Shown here: in pieces, positions 1-5,599 of the stretch | Position numbering within the stretch: the first letter of the stretch is position 1 | How the letters are laid out: every line of letters begins with the position of its first letter | Program-made: the position numbers and the translations under genes | DNA from: Christensenella sp. UBA767 | GTDB lineage: Bacteria > Bacillota > Clostridia > Christensenellales > CAG-917 | DNA: 6,170 bases | Direction: 5' to 3' | Assembly (NCBI GenBank): GCA_002297185.1 | Contig: DBJV01000026.1 | Coordinates: forward strand, 5,996-12,165 | The notes under the pieces: model-generated | What the model was told of the DNA's origin: nothing | Seen by the model: only the letters and a program-made list of their open reading frames with translations | The model's database searches: none

Positions 1-1
1 C

Positions 2-988
2 GCAGGCAGCAGCGTGGTGACTCTCGTGGGGTTCAAACTGTCCGCTACACCGCCCGACAAAGACCATCCGTTCGGGCATGCGAGGTATGAATATATAGCC
101 TCTCTTCTCGTGTCGGTGGTGGTGCTGTTTATTGGCATAATGCTCTTTAAGTCCTCAATCGAAAAGTGCATAACGCCCGAGCAAGTTACCGTGAGCGTAT
201 ATACCTACGTCGTGCTTGGCGTGGCAATCGTGATGAAACTCGTGCAAATGCTCATATATCTCGACTTTTCAAAGGCTATAGGGAGCGGCGCGCTTAAAGC
301 ATCGGCAGCGGACAGCCGCAACGACGTGTTGACTACGCTTGCAGTCCTCGTTTCCACAATCGTCATTGACGTGGCAGGCGACAAAATCAGCCCAAAAGTC
401 AGCGTGGACGGTATTATGGGTATTGCAGTGTCGGTGTTTATCATCGTGTCCAGCCTTTTGTTGCTCAAAGACGCAATGTCACCTATTCTCGGCGAGAAAC
501 CGCCAAAGGAGTTGGTGGACAAAATCACCGCAAAAATCCTCTCATACGACGGCGTTATAGGCGTACACGACCTTGTGGTACACAGTTACGGCGCAAGCCA
601 TTGTTTCGTCGTTGCGCACGTGGAAGTGCCGGCAAACGTGGAAATAACCAAAAGCCACGACGTGATTGACAATATCGAGCATGATTTTTGGAATGAGATG
701 CACATAAGGCTCAATATCCATATGGACCCCGTAGATACGGAAAACGCAGACCTTGCCGTGCTTAAACTGCGCGCACAAAACGCACTTTCCGCACTTGACG
801 AGAACCTGTCTTTGCACGATTTCCGCCTCGTAAGCGGTCATACGCACACCAATATGCTGTTTGACGTGGTTATCCCATACGATAGCAAAATCACGCTCGA
901 CGACGTGCAAGATGCAATGAGAAAAGAGTTTGAAAACGACGAGGTGAAATATTTCTTTGTCATAGACGTTGACAGAAAGATGTCGTAA
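2..988 (+). CDS. Cation diffusion facilitator (CDF) family metal efflux transporter, 5' end outside the window
   Basis: Partial inner-membrane divalent metal/proton antiporter. The reading frame is open to the left edge: Ala-Gly-Ser-Ser precedes the first GTG at 14, matching the end of the conserved TM2 motif of CDF proteins, so TM1 and most of TM2 are missing and the GTG is not the true start. 328 residues are visible. Seen in order: the family motif HPFGHARYEY (nt 71-100), hydrophobic segments for TM3 to TM6 (about nt 100-490), a DSRND motif (nt 311-325) at the TM5 metal site, then a cytoplasmic ferredoxin-like domain (about nt 500-735) and an additional C-terminal domain (about nt 749-985). 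In this family HxxxD at TM5 is typical of zinc/iron carriers, while DxxxD is common in manganese exporters such as MneP/MneS of Bacillus, so manganese efflux is a reasonable inference but not shown. The gene stops with TAA just before the yhbY promoter, and no hairpin terminator was seen between them. Family assignment is very sure; substrate is not. Confidence 0.95.
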   Translation, partial: AGSSVVTLVGFKLSATPPDKDHPFGHARYEYIASLLVSVVVLFIGIMLFKSSIEKCITPEQVTVSVYTYVVLGVAIVMKLVQMLIYLDFSKAIGSGALKASAADSRNDVLTTLAVLVSTIVIDVAGDKISPKVSVDGIMGIAVSVFIIVSSLLLLKDAMSPILGEKPPKELVDKITAKILSYDGVIGVHDLVVHSYGASHCFVVAHVEVPANVEITKSHDVIDNIEHDFWNEMHIRLNIHMDPVDTENADLAVLKLRAQNALSALDENLSLHDFRLVSGHTHTNMLFDVVIPYDSKITLDDVQDAMRKEFENDEVKYFFVIDVDRKMS

Positions 989-991
989 AGG

Positions 992-1020
992 TTGCTCTTT
1001 TGCGCTTTTGGTGCTATTAT
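992..1020 (+). promoter_or_regulatory. Probable sigma-A promoter for yhbY, extended -10 type
   Basis: The -10 hexamer TATTAT is at 1015-1020, preceded by TGC (1012-1014), an extended -10 element. A weak -35, TTGCTC, lies at 992-997, with exactly 17 bp between them. Transcription would start near 1027, giving a leader of about 23 nt before the yhbY ATG at 1050. It begins 3 bp after the CDF stop codon, so yhbY can be expressed independently of the transporter gene. Predicted by eye only. Confidence 0.6.
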
Positions 1021-1049
1021 ACAAGGGCAATAATCAAATGAGGTAAAAT

Positions 1050-1343
1050 ATGATTACAAGTTCACAACGCGCGCGCCTTCGCAGTATGGCGCAACAAATA
1101 AATCCAATCTTCCAAATCGGCAAAAACGGCATTGGCGATAATCAAATCCTTGATATTTCCACCGCCCTCGACTTGCACGAACTTATCAAAATTTCCGTTC
1201 TTCGCAATGCGGAACTCGACGCCAAAACCGTGCTGAACGCTATTTGCGGACTTACGGGCGCAGAACCTGTCACCGCAATCGGCAACAAAGTGGTGATTTA
1301 TAGACGTTCCCCTCGCGACGATATCGAGCATATAGAGATTTGA
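1050..1343 (+). CDS. yhbY: YhbY/YqeI family RNA-binding protein (CRM domain), ribosome assembly factor
   Basis: 97 residues, the normal length for bacterial YhbY (called YqeI in Bacillus). The whole protein is one CRS1-YhbY (CRM) domain. It starts with the typical ITSSQRARLRSMAQ helix, carries the GxxG RNA-binding loop as GKNG at residues 24-27, has the conserved LIKISV strand, and ends with the KVVIYRRS strand. Family members associate with precursors of the 50S ribosomal subunit; a cytoplasmic role in large-subunit assembly is the accepted view. The start is supported by GAGG at 1040-1043, 6 nt before the ATG, and by the upstream promoter. In many Firmicutes this gene lies in a cluster with yqeH, aroE and nadD; here it is followed instead by a 60-residue unknown protein and a terminator. 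Confidence 0.95.
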   Translation: MITSSQRARLRSMAQQINPIFQIGKNGIGDNQILDISTALDLHELIKISVLRNAELDAKTVLNAICGLTGAEPVTAIGNKVVIYRRSPRDDIEHIEI

Positions 1344-1344
1344 T

Positions 1345-1527
1345 ATGGACTACGAAAAAGCAAGACTTACGCCTATAAACGAAGTTAAGGACGATACCCC
1401 CTCCACCGAGGCGAAAAAAGCAGCCCGTGAGGAATTGAAACGTCATCGCAGCGAAACTCAACGCTACAAACAAAAGTATTTTGAATACTACGACGACGTG
1501 AAAATCAACCACCGTGAAGATTGGTAA
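1345..1527 (+). CDS. Small highly charged protein of unknown function, coupled to yhbY
   Basis: 60 residues, function not recognised. The ATG lies one base after the yhbY stop (TGA-T-ATG) and no good ribosome binding site precedes it, so it is probably translated by ribosomes finishing yhbY. The frame ends 9 nt before a bidirectional terminator, as expected of the last gene of an operon. Composition is extreme: I count 14 Asp/Glu and 14 Lys/Arg, no Cys and no Gly. Residues 20-45 look strongly helical and could form a coiled coil. The tail is rich in aromatics (YFEYYDD, ending in Trp). There is no signal peptide or membrane segment. Position makes it likely real. A link to ribosome assembly or RNA binding through its partner gene is only inference. 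Confidence 0.7.
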   Translation: MDYEKARLTPINEVKDDTPSTEAKKAAREELKRHRSETQRYKQKYFEYYDDVKINHREDW

Positions 1528-1536
1528 ATAAGTATT

Positions 1537-1564
1537 AAAAAAGCACTCCGAGGAGTGCTTTTTT
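1537..1564. terminator. Bidirectional rho-independent terminator between convergent genes
   Basis: The stem GCACTC (1543-1548) pairs with GAGTGC (1553-1558) around the tetraloop CGAG. It is flanked by six A (1537-1542) and six T (1559-1564), which extend the stem and give a T run on either strand. It serves the yhbY unit on the plus strand and yfcE, which ends at 1583, on the minus strand. Confidence 0.92.
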
Positions 1565-1582
1565 GTTATGTTTTTTGAGTTT

Positions 1583-2140
1583 TCAAATGTTAAATTGGAT
1601 AATCGTTTTGTCGCCTTCGAGGGTTTTGACGGTGACGCTATGCTCGTCGAGGATGGCGTAGGAGCGTTCCACGCCTTCGGGGGAAAGTCCGAGTGCGCCA
1701 ACGCAGACGTAAATTACGCCGTCACGCTCTTCTATCATTGCCCTGTGGAAGTGTCCGTAAAACACGATATCGCCTTTTTTTGCGTCCTTGGGCGGCAAAT
1801 CGGGATTGCATTTGTGTCCGTGCGTGAAATAGACCGTGCGACCTTGCCAGTCCATCGTGAAGTCGGAATTTATGGGAAATTCGCTTATCATTTGGTCAAC
1901 TTCGCTGTCGCAATTGCCTTTGATGACGGTTATATAGTCCTTTGCCGCATTGAGCATTTCGGCAACTTTCATGGGCGCGTAGCCTTCGGGGAAAGGATTG
2001 CGAGGACCGTGATTGTATATGTCGCCCAAAAGTACGACCTTGGTGGAATCGTCCTCCCTGCGTGCCTTTTTCACTATGTCCAAAAATCTTGCTACGTTCG
2101 CGGACGAGCCGTGAATATCAGAGCCTATAAACAAGCGCAT
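1583..2140 (-). CDS. yfcE: YfcE-type metallophosphodiesterase
   Basis: 185 residues from the chosen start, against 184 in Escherichia coli YfcE, and similar along its length. It is a calcineurin-like two-metal phosphoesterase; YfcE is a Mn-dependent phosphodiesterase active on artificial bis-aryl phosphates, and its natural substrate is not settled. All metal motifs are visible: SDIHGS (D8, H10), GDIYNHGPRN (D40), KGNCDSEVDQM (N76), FTHGH (H107) and YGHFH (H130, H132). The NHGPRN, PEGYAP and GNCDSEVDQ blocks are YfcE signatures. The late GSVS-like loop is GALGLSPEG here, a small divergence. The ATG at 2140 is chosen because a perfect AAGGAGG lies 8 nt upstream and the product then begins MRLFIGSDIHG as in relatives. 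A longer in-frame ATG at 2176 lies upstream of the predicted transcription start. Cytoplasmic, with no signal peptide. Confidence 0.95.
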   Translation of the reverse strand: MRLFIGSDIHGSSANVARFLDIVKKARREDDSTKVVLLGDIYNHGPRNPFPEGYAPMKVAEMLNAAKDYITVIKGNCDSEVDQMISEFPINSDFTMDWQGRTVYFTHGHKCNPDLPPKDAKKGDIVFYGHFHRAMIEERDGVIYVCVGALGLSPEGVERSYAILDEHSVTVKTLEGDKTIIQFNI

Positions 2141-2148
2141 GTCGTTTG

Positions 2149-2155
2149 CCTCCTT
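2149..2155 (-). promoter_or_regulatory. Ribosome binding site of yfcE (decides the start)
   Basis: On the minus strand this is AAGGAGG, a full match to the 16S anti-Shine-Dalgarno core, 8 nt before the ATG at 2140. It selects this ATG over the in-frame ATG 36 nt upstream, which has no such site. Confidence 0.9.
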
Positions 2156-2166
2156 GATTTGCTCAA

Positions 2167-2195
2167 AGTATAGCACAACGCTTAAAAATAGTCAA
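2167..2195 (-). promoter_or_regulatory. Strong sigma-A promoter for yfcE
   Basis: On the minus strand, -35 TTGACT (2195-2190), a 17-bp spacer, then -10 TATACT (2172-2167) preceded by TGC, an extended -10. Five of six bases match the consensus in each hexamer. The start point would be near 2160, only a few bases before the ribosome binding site, giving a leader of about 20 nt. Confidence 0.82.
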
Positions 2196-2225
2196 AATGT
2201 TGCCGTGATTTTTGCATATTTGCTA

Positions 2226-2254
2226 TTGTCGAGGAAGATATGTTGTGTTATAAT
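2226..2254 (+). promoter_or_regulatory. Sigma-A promoter for the glycoside hydrolase gene
   Basis: Perfect -10 TATAAT at 2249-2254 with an upstream TGT (extended -10), a 17-bp spacer, and a weak -35 TTGTCG at 2226-2231. Predicted start near 2261, leader about 19 nt. It is divergent from the yfcE promoter, with 30 bp between the two -35 hexamers. An imperfect inverted repeat (AGATAT 2236-2241, ATATCT 2260-2265) is centred on the -10 and could be an operator, though in AT-rich DNA it may be chance. Confidence 0.78.
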
Positions 2255-2269
2255 GTTTTATATCTATTT

Positions 2270-2274
2270 GGAGG
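2270..2274 (+). promoter_or_regulatory. Ribosome binding site of the glycoside hydrolase gene (decides the start)
   Basis: GGAGG lies 5 nt before the ATG at 2280. The frame is open upstream to an ATG at 2139, but those 47 codons cross both divergent promoters and precede the predicted transcription start, so 2280 is the start. Confidence 0.88.
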
Positions 2275-2279
2275 AAAAT

Positions 2280-4040
2280 ATGAAAACTGTTAGACTTCGT
2301 ACACCATTTGAAGTGGGCGCAACGCCTCTTTCGGAATATCCGCGTCCGCAATTTGCGAGAAATAGTTACGTAACGCTCAACGGCGAGTGGGATTATGCAA
2401 TCCTTCGCAAGAGCGAGAAATTCGGCGGCAAGTATCAAGGCAAAATCCTCGTTCCTTTCTCGCCTGAAAGTTTGCTTTCGGGAGTTCCCGAAGGTACGCG
2501 CGTAACTCCGGACGACGTGCTTTATTATCACCGCACTTTCGTACTCGATCCGTCCTTCGTGAAGGCGCACACCGTCATTCACTTCGACGCCGTGGATATG
2601 ATTTGCGAAGTCAAGCTCAACGGCGCATCCGTGGGCGAGCATATCGGCGGATACGTTCCCTTTGAATTTGACGTGTCTTCACTCGTAAAAGCGGGTGAAA
2701 ATACGATTGAAGTCGTCGTAACAGACCCGTGCGATACCAAATATCACACTCATGCGAAACAATCTTCCAAACCGGGCGGAATCTGGTACACGCCGCAATC
2801 GGGCATTTGGCAAAGCGTATGGCTCGAGAGCATGGACGAGGTTTATCTCAAAGACGTGACTATCGTCCCCGATATCGACAACGATACGATCAATTTCAAA
2901 TTCGTCAAATCCGCAAACGTTCCCGTTGACGTAATCATTATGGACGGCGCGGACGCTATTTACAGCGGTCGCTTTGACGGCGATACGGCGTCTGTCAAAC
3001 TTGAAAATTACGAACTTTGGTCGCCTGAAAATCCGAAACTTTACGACGTGGCGTTCAAGGTCGGCAACGATATTGTAAAATCTTACTTCGGTATGCGCAA
3101 ATTCAGTTGGGTTACGGACTCCAAAGGATTTAAGCGTATGGGACTCAACAACAAGCCTTACTTCCACACGGGTTTGCTCGACCAAGGCTACTGGTCGGAC
3201 GGTATGCTTACGCCGCCCTCCAACGCTGCGCTCGAATGGGACGTCAAGATGGTCAAATCCATGGGATTCAATATGCTCCGCAAGCATATCAAAATCGAGC
3301 CTCTTCGCTGGTATTATCATTGCGACAAGGAAGGTATCCTCGTTTGGCAAGATATGGTGAGCGGCGGAACGAAATATAATCTCTTCTACATAGGCTTGCT
3401 TGCGACCGTGTTTGAATACCACATCAAAGACAACAACGAGGCAGGTTATAGAAAACTCGCTCGCGCAGACAAGGAAGGCAGAGAAGAGTTTGAAAGAGAA
3501 CTCCGCGTGACTATGAATCACCTCAAGAACGTGGTGTCGCTCGCAGTTTGGGTACCCTTCAACGAAGGTTGGGGACAATTCGATTCCGTGCGTATCACGA
3601 AAGAGATGAAAGCAATCGATCCCACTCGTCTTATCGACAGCGTAAGCGGTTGGAACGATCAAGGCAAAGGATCGTCCGACACGAAGAGCTTGCACATCTA
3701 CTTCAAGCCCATCTTCGTCCCCAAGAAAGACGATCGTTGCTATATCCTCAGCGAATTCGGCGGATACGCAATCAAGACGGAAGGTCATATGTACAGCCCC
3801 AACAATCAATTCGGATATCGTATTTACAAAAAGCCCGAGGCGATTGCGGCGGCAATCAAGAAGTTGTACGAAACCAAGATCGTTCCGAAAATCGACAGAG
3901 GTTTGTCCGCTTGCGTATATACGGAAGTGAGCGACGTCGAACAGGAAATGAACGGTCTCGTCACCTATGACAGAAAGGTCATCAAGGTGCCTGTCGATAT
4001 GATGCGTGAAATCAACGCACAACTCGTTATCAAAGACTAA
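2280..4040 (+). CDS. Glycoside hydrolase family 2 protein (beta-galactosidase/beta-glucuronidase superfamily), cytoplasmic
   Basis: 586 residues, close to the size of compact GH2 enzymes. These retaining hydrolases cleave beta-linked sugars using two glutamates. Three domains are visible. A jelly-roll sugar-binding domain spans about residues 25-185, with LNGEWDY, YYHRTF, KLNG and GGIWYTPQSGIWQSVW. An immunoglobulin-like domain at about 190-275 ends in LWSPENPKLYDV. A TIM barrel runs from about 285 to the end. In the barrel, FNMLRKH (330-336) and VWQDM (to D358) are GH2 signature regions. N428-E429 in PFNEGWGQ is the acid/base pair, and E492 in SEFGG is the likely nucleophile. There is no signal peptide or membrane segment, so it should act on imported sugars. 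I do not see the NxK motif that marks beta-glucuronidases near the expected position, so that activity is not supported. The true substrate is unknown. No sugar transporter or regulator is nearby. It is transcribed from its own promoter. Confidence 0.93.
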   Translation: MKTVRLRTPFEVGATPLSEYPRPQFARNSYVTLNGEWDYAILRKSEKFGGKYQGKILVPFSPESLLSGVPEGTRVTPDDVLYYHRTFVLDPSFVKAHTVIHFDAVDMICEVKLNGASVGEHIGGYVPFEFDVSSLVKAGENTIEVVVTDPCDTKYHTHAKQSSKPGGIWYTPQSGIWQSVWLESMDEVYLKDVTIVPDIDNDTINFKFVKSANVPVDVIIMDGADAIYSGRFDGDTASVKLENYELWSPENPKLYDVAFKVGNDIVKSYFGMRKFSWVTDSKGFKRMGLNNKPYFHTGLLDQGYWSDGMLTPPSNAALEWDVKMVKSMGFNMLRKHIKIEPLRWYYHCDKEGILVWQDMVSGGTKYNLFYIGLLATVFEYHIKDNNEAGYRKLARADKEGREEFERELRVTMNHLKNVVSLAVWVPFNEGWGQFDSVRITKEMKAIDPTRLIDSVSGWNDQGKGSSDTKSLHIYFKPIFVPKKDDRCYILSEFGGYAIKTEGHMYSPNNQFGYRIYKKPEAIAAAIKKLYETKIVPKIDRGLSACVYTEVSDVEQEMNGLVTYDRKVIKVPVDMMREINAQLVIKD

Positions 4041-4054
4041 TACCACAAAAACAC

Positions 4055-4087
4055 CGCTTTACACTTGCATTTTGCAGGTGTAAAGCG
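4055..4087 (+). other. Long stable hairpin between the glycoside hydrolase gene and thyA, without a T run
   Basis: The arm at 4055-4069 pairs with 4073-4087 over 15 base pairs (one G-T pair, 4065 with 4077) around a TTT loop. The base is CGCTTTACAC against GTGTAAAGCG. It lies in the 76-nt gap between the stop at 4040 and thyA at 4117. On the plus strand it is followed by TCGATTATGC rather than a T run, so it does not fit a standard rho-independent terminator. It could be an inefficient terminator, an mRNA 3'-end stabiliser or processing site within a longer transcript, or an operator before thyA. The structure is certain; the role is not. No convincing promoter was seen in this gap. Confidence 0.75.
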
Positions 4088-4116
4088 TCGATTATGCACA
4101 AAAGGCGCAAAATACT

Positions 4117-4947
4117 ATGAGCATTGCAGACAAAATTTTTATCGATACTTGCAGACAGATTCTTGACGAAGGCATAAGCGACGAAGGTCTTGACGTACGC
4201 CCCAGATGGCTTGACGGCACGCCTGCGCACACTATCAAAAAGTTTTGCATCGTCAACAGATACGACCTCTCAAAAGAGTTTCCGATTATCACTCTTCGCC
4301 GCACCGCTTTCAAAGCCGCTATAGACGAGATTCTGTGGATTTGGCAAAAGAAGAGCAACAACGTACACGACCTCAACTCGCACATTTGGGATAGTTGGGC
4401 GGACGAAACGGGTTCTATCGGAAAGGCGTACGGATACCAACTCGGCATAAAGAGCGTGTATCCAGAGGGCGAATTTGACCAAGTGGATAGAGTTCTTTAC
4501 GACCTCAAACACAATCCGCAATCCAGACGTATTCTCACCAATATCTACAACTTCCAAGACTTGCACGAGATGCACCTCTACCCTTGCGCATATTCGATGA
4601 CTTTCAACGTTACGGGCAAAAAACTCAACGGAATACTCAATCAGCGCAGTCAGGACACTCTCACCGCAAACAACTGGAACGTAGTGCAATACGCCGTGCT
4701 TTTGCATATGTTTGCGCAAGTGAGCGGACTGGAAGTGGGCGAACTCGTACACGTCATTAGCGACGCACACATTTACGACCGCCACGTGCCTATCGTCGAA
4801 GAGATTTTGCAAAATCCGCAATATCCTGCTCCGACGTTCAAAATGAACAAGGATATCAAAAACTTCTACGATTTCACCGTGGATGACTTCGAACTCGAGA
4901 ATTATCAATTCACCAAACTCGACAAGAAAATCGAAGTGGCAATTTAA
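4117..4947 (+). CDS. thyA: Thymidylate synthase (ThyA, folate-dependent)
   Basis: 276 residues; bacterial ThyA proteins are about 264-280. It methylates dUMP to dTMP with 5,10-methylene-tetrahydrofolate, releasing dihydrofolate, in the cytoplasm as a homodimer. Visible landmarks are FPIITLRRTAFKAAIDEILW near the N-terminus, the IWDSWADETGSIGKAYGYQ block, the phosphate-binding SRRIL arginines, the catalytic cysteine C157 in LYPCAYSMTFNV, QRSQD, NNWN with the conserved Asn, and DAHIYDRHV near the end. The last residues are VAI, the same C-terminal tripeptide as the E. coli enzyme, whose end closes over the active site, so the protein is complete. The start has only AAAGG at 4101-4105, 11 nt upstream, a modest site. 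folA follows 8 nt downstream, forming the usual dTMP/folate-recycling pair. Transcription may come from upstream, since no good promoter is visible in the gap. Confidence 0.97.
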   Translation: MSIADKIFIDTCRQILDEGISDEGLDVRPRWLDGTPAHTIKKFCIVNRYDLSKEFPIITLRRTAFKAAIDEILWIWQKKSNNVHDLNSHIWDSWADETGSIGKAYGYQLGIKSVYPEGEFDQVDRVLYDLKHNPQSRRILTNIYNFQDLHEMHLYPCAYSMTFNVTGKKLNGILNQRSQDTLTANNWNVVQYAVLLHMFAQVSGLEVGELVHVISDAHIYDRHVPIVEEILQNPQYPAPTFKMNKDIKNFYDFTVDDFELENYQFTKLDKKIEVAI

Positions 4948-4955
4948 GGCGCGAT

Positions 4956-5468
4956 ATGAAAACAATTTTTGCAGTCGATAACAAATGGGGGTTGGGCAAA
5001 AAGAACGATTTGCTCTTCCACCTCAAAGCGGATATGCATCATTTCGTCGAGCATACGCGCGGTAAAGTCGTGGTGATGGGCAGCAATACCCTGTTGTCTT
5101 TTCCCGGCGGTATGCCCCTCAAAAACCGTGTGAATATCGTTCTCAATCCCAACGGAGAACAATCGGACGCAGATACGAAAGGATACGTGCTTGTAAAGTC
5201 CCTTGACGAACTATTTGACGAAATCAAGAAATACGACGAGGAAAACGTTTACGTGATCGGCGGCGCAATGATGTATCGCACGATGCTCCCCTATTGCGAC
5301 ACGGCGTACGTTACGAAAGTCGAGGCGGACGGCGGCGCGGAAGTTTTCCACCAAAACCTTGACGAACTTGATAACTGGCAACTTGTCGAAGAGGGCGAAC
5401 CTTTTGACGACAACGGCTACGTTATCCGTTTCTGCACGTACAAAAACAACGACGTAAAGACGTATTGA
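4956..5468 (+). CDS. folA: Dihydrofolate reductase
   Basis: 170 residues (E. coli 159). It reduces dihydrofolate to tetrahydrofolate with NADPH, restoring the cofactor consumed by ThyA. Seen: AVDNKWGLGKKNDLLF at the N-terminus, the active-site acid D26 in HLKADMHHF, T45 of the MGSNT cofactor loop, R58 in NRVNIVL for the folate glutamate, the cofactor-binding IGGAMMYR (G102, G103), T120 in YVTKVEAD, and FHQNLDE. Several usual residues differ: the Pro-Trp before the active-site acid is L20-F21, the following Pro is K24, and the Arg that in E. coli contacts the NADPH 2'-phosphate (R44) is S43. The fold and key acid are intact, so it is probably functional; altered cofactor or antifolate binding is only possible. 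The start is supported by AAGG at 4946-4949, overlapping the thyA stop and 6 nt before the ATG, indicating coupled translation. A strong terminator follows. Confidence 0.95.
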   Translation: MKTIFAVDNKWGLGKKNDLLFHLKADMHHFVEHTRGKVVVMGSNTLLSFPGGMPLKNRVNIVLNPNGEQSDADTKGYVLVKSLDELFDEIKKYDEENVYVIGGAMMYRTMLPYCDTAYVTKVEADGGAEVFHQNLDELDNWQLVEEGEPFDDNGYVIRFCTYKNNDVKTY

Positions 5469-5495
5469 CCGTCAAATATAATCCAAAAATTAGCG

Positions 5496-5525
5496 CAAGG
5501 CACTCGTTTGAGTGCCTTGTTTTTT
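5496..5525 (+). terminator. Rho-independent terminator of the thyA-folA unit
   Basis: A 10-bp perfect stem, CAAGGCACTC (5496-5505) with GAGTGCCTTG (5510-5519), around a GTTT loop, followed by six T (5520-5525). It lies 27 nt after the folA stop. Confidence 0.95.
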
Positions 5526-5545
5526 ATAATTTCGGTTTTACATAT

Positions 5546-5577
5546 AAAAAATTCCGCATCGGCTGATGCGGAATTTT
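5546..5577 (-). terminator. Rho-independent terminator of the minus-strand NYN-domain gene
   Basis: A 13-bp perfect stem, 5548-5560 with 5565-5577, GC-rich core TTCCGCATC/GATGCGGAA, loop GGCT. On the minus strand it ends in a run of T (complement of the A run 5546-5551). It lies 22 nt past the stop at 5600 and back to back with the folA terminator. Confidence 0.92.
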
Positions 5578-5599
5578 GATTGTCGATAAGTTCAAACGA

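Noticed and set aside
542..1030. 162-codon open frame on the minus strand
   Set aside because: It is opposite the CDF C-terminal domain and the yhbY promoter; no family features and no supporting start site.
1568..2173. 201-codon open frame on the plus strand
   Set aside because: It is antisense to yfcE, overlaps the terminator, has no good ribosome binding site, and its product matches nothing recognisable.
2141..2176. 12-codon N-terminal extension of yfcE from the ATG at 2176
   Set aside because: It contains the -10 of the yfcE promoter and lies upstream of the AAGGAGG site; relatives begin at the MRLFIGSDIHG-like sequence.
2139..2279. 47-codon N-terminal extension of the glycoside hydrolase
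   Set aside because: It crosses both divergent promoters and precedes the predicted transcription start; GGAGG at 2270 supports the ATG at 2280, and the residues are not GH2-like.
2679..4046. 455-codon open frame on the minus strand
   Set aside because: It lies opposite the glycoside hydrolase gene, which has full GH2 motifs, a promoter and a ribosome binding site. The antisense product has no recognisable domain and is a by-product of codon bias.
4058..4095. Possible thyA promoter (TTTACA or TTGCAT with GATTAT)
   Set aside because: TTTACA has only TAAAGC at 17 bp, and TTGCAT needs a 19-bp spacer to a poor -10; too weak to annotate.
4270..4965. 231-codon open frame on the minus strand
   Set aside because: It is antisense to thyA, which is complete with catalytic Cys and the VAI end; the antisense product is a shadow.
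5465..5482. TTGACC and TATAAT after folA, resembling a promoter
   Set aside because: Only 6 bp separate the hexamers, no -35 lies at the right distance, and a terminator follows at once.
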